From Notospermus geniculatus (taxonomy: Eukaryota; Nemertea; Pilidiophora; Heteronemertea; Lineidae): DNA of 64,000 nt. Below the pieces are notes generated by a model that had not been told where the DNA came from, did not search any database, and worked only from the letters and a program-made list of their open reading frames with translations. The stretch covers positions 107,969 to 171,968 of the forward strand of contig NMRB01000512.1 of assembly GCA_002633025.1 (NCBI GenBank). Direction: 5' to 3'. Below are positions 56,818 to 64,000 of the stretch, piece by piece (the first letter of the stretch is position 1; the number at the start of each line of letters is the position of its first letter). Position numbers and translations under genes: made by a program.

Positions 56818-58534
56818 TGGATACTGCTGAATAGGAGCAGTCAGCCTTGCATATTGCCAACAGATGGCAGCAAAGTTCTAGCGGACGAATATACAGGAAA
56901 ATCTACGTGATTGCTGCTCGATCGATAATGACTGGGTCCGCTATATGCATTGAATTGGGCAGTAGTGACACCTATTGGTCAACTCACTGACAGGTCCTAT
57001 TGCATTGGCTGAGGCTGAGTGATTTTGCTGGACGGATAGTTCATTTGAGCAGCTGTAATCTGGTATAATCCGGTGTAGGAGGGTTTGTTGTTGCTTTTCT
57101 TGGCAGGCACTGGTGGTGGACGGTAGATCCGTACGGTTATGCCATCAGTAAAATGAGTCGAAAGAATGCAAAATGCTGCATTTCTCCCAGTCCCAGTCGA
57201 ATCGTTTGCTAATACATGTAAGTGATACCTGGCTGGAGGGTTGTCGTTCCTGTTGTTGTTATTCTGAAGCAAACCAAACGTTTCTAACCCGTGGCCACGG
57301 CGCATCTTCAAATCTTTTTTCGGTGCTGGAGATCGTTTGAAACATGATTGATTCAAGAATCGCCGGCTTTCTAGTTCATTGCAATGAGTCATGTTCAACC
57401 CAATGCATTCTGGGAAAAACATCACATTCTAATCGGCATTCTCCGCCGCTTGGCGTCTATCGTATTGTTATGTTCGACAGGTGTTTGTCAGTGCTGCCAC
57501 CTGGGCATAAATATAGGAACTAGAATCATGATCAACAATGGTTTAGCTCGTCTACCTGGTTCTGCAGTCATGGCCAGTGATGCAAGATCAGTTGTGTTTA
57601 GGTCCAATCTATCATCAACTTCCTTGTATGCTTGGTGATTTACTGATGGATCCCCCCCACCCATCCACCCACATGCCGATGTCAGGTGGCATTGTTCGTG
57701 CAGAATGTATCGCCATCTTGAGATGCAAAAATTGAACAGTGAGGTATGCTGTAACAAAAAAATGGCATGGAGGAATGGAAGAACAAGGTGCAAAGAATGC
57801 GCTGACAACAATGCTGTCAGGGGGTGGTCTCAGAGGTTGAGAGGTTATCTCAGAGTGTGGGGGGGGGGCATCTCAAAGTGTCAGGCGCAGCTCAGGCATA
57901 TCAGCAATAGACCTCTGTCAGAGTCCTTCATGTTTGAAACCTGCAGGAGCTCAATCAGTTGAGCTCCTCAAAGGCTCAAGGAGAGCTGTTCACACTCGTG
58001 AAGGAGAGCTGTTCACACTTGCGCCTGAACTTGAAGGATGCCGAGGAGCGCAGTCAATCGAGCCCCTCAGCGCTATTTTGCTGGCGCGAGCATGACTGCG
58101 CCCGTCTTACGCGAAGCACTGCTGTCATGTGCCTGCCGTCAAAGAATGACCAACCTTCACTAGCCAATGGATCGTCCTTATCGGCTGTGTGGTTAGTACC
58201 AGCACGGGAAAAGGAACTGAGATGTCTTCTAACTGGCTGCATGTTGTTTGTTGCATGGAAAGGTGAAGGAATGTCTACATGTTGTAGGCCTCTCATGTAA
58301 GTGTTGGGTGAACTTCAAGGCCTTTGTTTATCTGTAAAATATGTATAATATGTTGTTGATATTCTGAGGAAGAATGCCAGTGTGAGGGTTTGATGGGTGT
58401 TTTACCTTTGTAGCTAACCTGTCTGAATAAAAACCCTGCAGGGTGCATTCTTAGTGCTTGTAGAATCACCTGTGAAGGCTGATTATGATAACACAAAAAG
58501 TTGATGATTTACGTCATTCTGTAATGGAACTATA

Positions 58535-58680
58535 GCTTATTCCTCAATAGGTGTCACTAGTGGCTAATATTATTGAAATGAAAATGACATCAAGGTCCTG
58601 ATCAATTTTCTACACAAAAGGCATCCATTGAATAGGACCTGGGTATGGTGTGCTGCCCTCTATCATAGTTATGATCCCCA
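58535..58680 (+). repeat. dispersed repeat copy (pair with 62450-62585)
   Basis: Shares CTCAATAGGTGTCA, ATTGAAATGAAA, ACACAAAAGGCATCCATT and ATAGTTATGATCCCC in order with 62450-62585, same strand. A dispersed repeat of unknown type, about 140 bp. Confidence 0.8.
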
Positions 58681-61187
58681 CTTTGCTCAATTATGTTGAG
58701 ACACCAATTATCTTCCTTTTGATAAAAACGTAAAATCAGGCCAATGTCAAACTTGCATCACAGAACTGTGGAGTTCTTGCACCACAGAAGAAGTAAGATT
58801 TTGTAAGGGTCACCTTCCTTCCACCTCTAAGACCACACCCTTCCCAAACCTGCCGCTCCTGTGACCAAGACAAGATGAAATCTCATCCATTCCTCTCAGA
58901 CATATCAAGCGCCACATTTTTTCCAACCTTGCCCCCGGGTATGTTATTGTGTATGTAACAGAATGTGAAACATATGCCTAAAAATTCCTTGGGACAGGGT
59001 TACCTAAGGATATTTCACTTGTTTATATAACAGGCAAACTATTTTTCGTTGAATGAAGGTGGTTGAATGCTGGGGGAGATATGTGGATTCTTTTAGCTGA
59101 CTGTTCTTCTCACATTACAGGCCAAATATTTCTAACGTTTTCTGTAACGATTTCGTGCCATAAACCAATGATATCAACCTCGGAGATAAACGCAACTCTG
59201 TGAGTTTGATTTTTTTCTGATTTCTCTCTCCAATTTTTCCCACCCTGTGTGTGTGTTTGGGTTTCTTGAAGTAGTTGAGGACATGGAGAGCGCCAGCCAG
59301 TGTAGAGACGCATCGTTTTCAGGACATTCTTGTTCTTTTTTGGCTCCAGCGGTGTTGAGGTAGGCTTGATTGCTAAGGATTCGTGTTTCCTGTGATGAGG
59401 GGTCCAGTTCTCTTAGCTCTCCAAACACGGGTGTGTGGTCTGTTGTCCAGTGGTTCAGGTTGTGTTTGTGACTTCCCCACTGAGCTTCAATGCATTATAC
59501 AGTCCATGTATTGTACCATTACCATGTTCATTTCTTGGCCAGCATGTACGGCGTATTTCAGTTCACAATGTAACGAACATGTGTAGGTGGTGATAAATAG
59601 TGTCTTAGAATCTAATTGCCGCTTCTTTTGTAATAGATGCGCTATAAAAAAGAAGAAAAAAGGACATGTTTTTTAAAAACTGTAGAAACGTCCGTGTATC
59701 TGCCAGCCATGACCTTCTACCTTTGACCTTTGCTCTGGAATCTCGGGCACATGTCATGAGTGTTAAAGGTACATCTCCTTGTCAATCCCATAACTGTCTA
59801 TCAGCCATCACATAATAGTCGTAATCTAACCCAAGATTAGAATGACAGGCCGTTCCCATGTTTCCCCCTCCCCTCCACCTCCCCTCCCATTCATGGATAA
59901 TATACCCTACATAGTGTGTCTGATGTTCGGTAACTGAACAGTCCAGTGCCAGAATTCTATCAAATTGGTAGAATTTCACCTTTAAAAGCCAAGTAGCTCT
60001 TTTAAGTGTCAAAAACAATTGAGTATTGATGACTCAATCACATCCTTGTAGTGGCCTTATTAGGAGTCATGACTTCGTACTATATGAAGTGTACCATATG
60101 AAGTTTACTGGTACTATAGAAATTAAAACAGTTTGTGGGCCCGCTAGATTATCAGGGGAGCTTTTCTCAACAATTTGTTGAGGTCCTGTCAGGTCTTATG
60201 GGGTTTGTTGGTGTCCTGGCGGGTCTTATGGGGTTAATAACCTTAGTTTTCCCATGATTATGGAATGGAATGCAATGCTTGGTAAGACTGTAATAATCCC
60301 ACGGGACCATATCAGGTCAATTACAAAGACATACTACTCAATTTGACAATGGGGATTATGTGACCCAAAAAATGTGGTGGTAGGTCTGTGTACTAAGTAT
60401 TCTGCATATTTTTGTAAGGGCCTAAACAATTCGTCTTGCCGTCTCTTCTCATGTGAATAAAACTACTTCCTAGGCATGCCATGCCTGTGGAAGAAAAGCA
60501 AAAAGCTAGCAATCCACCATTGATTTTCAAGCTGATTTTGCGTTGCGACTTGCTTTGCAACTGGGCACTGGATCTCCGTAGTGAATAACACAGCCATCAT
60601 ATTTCATCAGGTCAAAAACCTCTCTATGGCAAAACACCTCGCCGTTGAGATCTGGAACGCACTATAGGGCCTATCAGTGCAAGTAGGCCTACATAATTAG
60701 TAAAAACCAATTGTGTACACCATACTTGAAAACACTGCACCAGTTGGCATGTCACCGTTTTTTTCTCATTATGGTATTTTTCATCGGTGAATAAGCATGT
60801 TGTTGGTGTATTGTTTTTGGATATTTGATACAATGTTCAATGGTTTATTTCAACTGTTTGTGTGTCACGAGGAGAGAGAGACAGGTCACCATTCTGGTGA
60901 AGGACTCAGCCAATGATGGTAAGGAATTAGGACCTTGTCGGTATATGTCGTATTCATTCATTGTTCAGTTATGTGAGGAATTCATTCATTGTGTTTCTGA
61001 ATCTTACAACTGGTGATCTTCAACGTGATTTCACTCTCACATTAGAACCAGTATTCTTGATCTCACGGAATGGAGGAACCTGCAAGCTGTCGCCACTTGG
61101 AGGCGCTGTGAGCAGTTGTACCTCTCTGTTTTCAAGGTTTGTCCGTGTGCACTGTGCAGCGGCAGGCATGGATCGGGGGGGGGGGGG

Positions 61188-61209
61188 NNNNNNNNNNNNN
61201 NNNNNNNNN
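61188..61209. other. 22-N gap after a G run
   Basis: Short assembly gap preceded by a run of about 12 G. Confidence 0.95.
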
Positions 61210-61421
61210 AAAGCCAGCCCGTGCCCCCTTTATACCTGAATCCTAGTATCCACCCCTGCTGCGCCGAGGATGCGGTGACACAATGTAATAGGTATTGCTT
61301 TGCCTTGTGGTGGAGTTTTCTTTGTCTCCATCAGGGAAACATTTGAGCTTCGTATGACAAACAATGAGGCCATCATTGTCTCCTGTTGATTGGTATCAAC
61401 CCAAGCTGTCTTGATACCAAT

Positions 61422-61516
61422 CATCCTCCCACAGCAGGGCTTTGGTCTCGCTCCTCTTCATACACTCGCACGTGGATGAAGAAGAGCAAGGTAAAAACCC
61501 CTGCTGTGGGAGGATG
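61422..61516. mobile_element. CATCCTCCC hairpin MITE, copy 3
   Basis: The best preserved copy: CATCCTCCCACAGCAGGG at the left and CCCTGCTGTGGGAGGATG at the right pair over 18 bp, with CTCTTCAT/ATGAAGAAGAG inside. Confidence 0.8.
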
Positions 61517-61759
61517 GATACCAGCTCTCACATTCCATCGGCATGTTTATGTCACCATGGAGTAATCACACATTGTTGACATTGTCAATGTTTGATCATG
61601 GATGCCACTGTCATTGTCCACTCAGACCCTGGTCAGAATCCCAACGCTGGAATGTCTCCTGTTTTCACTGTTCATCTTCTAAAAAATCAGGATTTGGGTT
61701 TGAAATGAGAAGAATTTTGGTAAGGGTGGATCAAGAGGGGGTGGTTGTCTTCTATTACA

Positions 61760-62065
61760 GGGGTTGGTCTACTCAGTGAAAATGACCCCCTGAACCAGCT
61801 GTTGTGGTCACATTCCTTTCGGTCGTTAATGTCACCTTGGTGTCACGAGGCAGAGGTTGCAGGGGTTGGGCTACTCAGTGAAAATGACCCCCTGAACCAG
61901 CTGTTGTGGTCACATTCCTTTCGGTCCTTAATGTCACCTTGGTGTCACGAGGCAGAGGTTACAGGGGTTGGCCTACTCAGTGAAAATGACCCCCTGAACC
62001 AGCTGTTGTGGTCACATTCCTTTCGGTTGTTAATGTCACCTTGGTGTCACGAGGACCGAGGTCAG
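61760..62065 (+). repeat. 102-bp tandem repeat, three units
   Basis: Units start at about 61760, 61862 and 61964 with GGGGTTGG(T/G/C)CTACTCAGTG and are over 95% alike by eye. Because 102 is a multiple of three, one frame stays open through all copies, giving an apparent 154-residue ORF (61745-62209) that I do not accept as a gene. Confidence 0.9.
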
Positions 62066-62449
62066 AGGTCATTGCTCATTGTTGACAAATCCTCATCCTC
62101 ATTATGTGTCATATGTTGGGTATGTCAGGTTTGGTTGTCCATCCTTCACACTCCTTCCTCAAATATGTCACGTATGGAGCATCAATGTCACGTATGGAGC
62201 ATATTCTGAGAAGTATTCCTGAGGATTTCTTGTGAAGGCCAACTTTGTAAGTTTGTCGAGACATTCCAATGGTCCTGTCGCCTGATTCAGAGGATCCAGT
62301 CAGAACTTGCTGACTTGCACTCTACTCCCTCAGGTATTGTCATCAGATTTTATCCTCGAATCCGGAAAACTGGATTAGACGATTTTGTAGTCGTTATTTG
62401 ACCTCATTCAGGGTTTGACTCGAATTTTTTATAATGAGGACTTAATCCA

Positions 62450-62585
62450 CCACCTCAATAGGTGTCATTAGTGGTTAAAACTATTGAAATGAAAGTGACA
62501 TCCAGGTCCTAGTCAATTTCCCACACAAAAGGCATCCATTTTATAAGGATGGGATTTGACTCTATAATAGTTATGATCCCCGTTC
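62450..62585 (+). repeat. dispersed repeat copy (pair with 58535-58680)
   Basis: Second copy, same strand, with scattered substitutions and small deletions relative to the first. Confidence 0.8.
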
Positions 62586-63250
62586 CCCTGGCGATCAGGG
62601 CATTTAAGTTTTATCCCAGCTGAGAAAATGTTTTGATTCGTGTTATCTTTGAATGTCATTGGATCCTTGGAGTCTGGCGTTGTTGAAAATCAAGAAGAGA
62701 ATCAAGGTCGGCAGGAAGAGAAAACACCTGCATTGATGGCATACCTGAGCAGAAGAATTATTAAACATCGGTCAGAGAGAATGTGTGGAATGAGGGATAC
62801 TGATATGGCTGAGGGCAGGAATGTTCCCAGACAGGTTGACCCTTAACTTGTATTGTAAGCCAAGTCGTACACTCAATATTCAGCTGAGACTGAAACTTCT
62901 CACCTCTACTAAAAAACGGTCAGTTGATTTTGAGGCCCTTGGGTGCAAGTAGTCATCACTTGTTTACTGTAGCACATTGAAAGATTGTCTGTTCGCTCTT
63001 GTTGATACATGTATTTCATTTTGGATGAAGAAAGAGTTGACCGGTACAAAAGCCGGTAGGCCCACAAATGATAGGCCTACAAAAATATTAAACACGTGTA
63101 GGCATAGTGCTGTGTCTTGTCTTGCTTATTTTTCATTTAGGAACCAGTCTTTCAGGGGGAAAGTTTCTGAGCATTTATCCAGATTGGACCTCTTTGTGAG
63201 TTGATACATGTAGGGCGTATATCTTACGTTGCTTGTGTTGTATCTTGCAG

Positions 63251-63343
63251 GTAACTGAACATTAAGATGCATCAAGATGCAGTATCACAGAGACCCCCCA
63301 CCCTACCCCGGACACCTCAAACAACAGCAGCTATACCAACCTG
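63251..63343 (+). CDS. first coding exon of an unidentified gene (partial)
   Basis: The acceptor TCTTGCAG ends at 63250 and the donor GTGAGT follows 63343. The ATG at 63277 opens 22 codons plus one base (MQYHRDPPPYPGHLKQQQ and onward), Pro/Gln-rich with a PPPY motif typical of WW-domain ligands. An upstream ATG at 63268 in another frame overlaps it and could be a uORF or the real start. The gene continues beyond the window, so no family call is made. Confidence 0.5.
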
Positions 63344-63351
63344 GTGAGTTT

Positions 63352-63554
63352 TTAACCCTTTCGTTACGTGGGACCCGGTCACCGGGTCATCCAAACCCCC
63401 ACGAAATTTACGTGGGACCTGGTCACCGGGTCCTGTATAATGGCAGGTTTAAGTTAGAACAGATTTTTCTTAAAACAGTTTTGGGATAAAACAGTTTTGA
63501 AAATATGGGCCTCCGTAAGCTGGTGACCATACATGCCAATAACCAAAGGGTTAA
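63352..63554. mobile_element. piggyBac-like MITE
   Basis: TTAACCCTTT at 63352 and AAAGGGTTAA ending at 63554: TTAA target duplication plus CCCTTT ends, the piggyBac signature. Inside are two direct copies of ACGTGGGACC(C/T)GGTCACCGGG. It lies 9 bp into the intron after the 63277 exon. Confidence 0.65.
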
Positions 63555-63671
63555 ATGAATTTGATTCGTTGGTTGCGAGTTGTACCTCCTGGCGATCACA
63601 AATGTTAGGCCTACTATTGGTATAAACCATTCTCAATGAGTTTGGAGATCAAGTTTTTAGGCAGCCATTTA

Positions 63672-63748
63672 TTTGCCGTCTTTGACCAGAAAAAGTAAGA
63701 TTGTTCTTATTAAGAACAATCTTATTTTTTCTGGTCAAAGACGGCAAA
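63672..63748. repeat. 38-bp near-perfect hairpin
   Basis: Arms 63672-63709 and 63711-63748 are inverse copies with one difference (a G-U wobble in RNA) and a 1-base centre. It begins TTTGCCGTCTTTGACCAG. It lies in the intron after the 63277 exon. Confidence 0.9.
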
Positions 63749-64000
63749 ATTGAGTTGAGGTTATTTTCGAAAACAATTCTGACATTGTGATCGTCGACCC
63801 AAGGTCAGAATCGGAGGCACATGGTTACTACCACCAGCTCAGAAATGTCAACTTCCTCAACTCTTGTTTGCGAAATCACCGGAAACTGGCGTTTTGTAGC
63901 CTAGGAACGGTTCAATTGTTAATTAATTTCGAAAATCGAGTCCACTTAAAAACAAGACATACAGAAACAACTGATATGGGAAAAACATCGACTTTTTAGG

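Larger units (their letters stand above)
52790..63250. other. long gene-poor stretch
   Basis: No exon with family resemblance. Short overlapping frames on both strands around 53210-53480 (one of 89 residues on the minus strand) may be a transposase relic, but I do not recognise it. Specific repeats are listed separately. Confidence 0.5.

Noticed and set aside
61745-62209. 154-residue ORF over the 102-bp tandem repeat
   Set aside because: The unit length is a multiple of three, so a single stop-free unit makes the whole array open. No start context, splice sites or family resemblance.

Overview
The window is eukaryotic and animal: spliced genes with GT-AG introns, clear orthologues of general animal genes (TAF6, profilin, ARGLU1), metazoan extracellular modules (PAN/apple, antistasin-like, vWA) and many short inverted-repeat transposons. 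The mix and the apparent high heterozygosity suggest a marine invertebrate (echinoderm, hemichordate, amphioxus or lophotrochozoan). I cannot name the species, and the organism call is inference.

Layout: (1) 787-5642 (+) TAF6, ten coding exons, with two inverted-repeat transposons in its introns and a minisatellite in its 3' UTR. (2) 7474-7986 (+) an unrecognised acidic single-exon ORF. (3) 8911-9734 a foldback element built from GGTGTTAACACC-like words. (4) 11011-27964 (+) a 39-exon gene for a predicted secreted protein of about 1815 residues: signal peptide, about 30 two-cysteine mini-exon loops, two PAN domains, two antistasin-like domains, one vWA domain and a 751-residue Lys-rich tail. 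All 38 introns are phase 1. This is the strongest candidate for an undescribed system. (5) 29994-30632 a foldback element whose two arms carry divergent tRNA-like Pol III units. (6) 30925-32099 (-) profilin, first two exons, head to head with (7) 32616-40082 (+) ARGLU1. (8) 43450-46977 three paralogous LRAT/NlpC-P60-like genes, two on the minus strand and one on the plus strand; one has a Thr/Pro/Ser minisatellite tail and an apparent 5' frameshift. (9) 49098-50417 (+) a small CAP-Gly protein with an RFX X-box-like motif upstream. (10) 50418-63250 mostly gene-poor, possibly the first intron of (11) the gene whose first coding exon is at 63277-63343 (PPPY motif).

The neighbours do not form an operon or pathway. 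TAF6, ARGLU1 and profilin are housekeeping genes. The modular secreted protein and the LRAT-like cluster are accessory or lineage-specific. CRE (TGACGTCA) motifs, some joined to CACGTG or ATGGCGG, recur at several putative promoters.

Assembly caveats: three single-N positions (42102, 43735, 52352) each separate two near-identical direct copies, which looks like two haplotypes joined in tandem. Two of the long N gaps (11881-12030, 29716-29993) abut the outer ends of hairpin arms. Exon boundaries were placed by hand from splice consensus, frame continuity and family knowledge; no alignment or database search was run.
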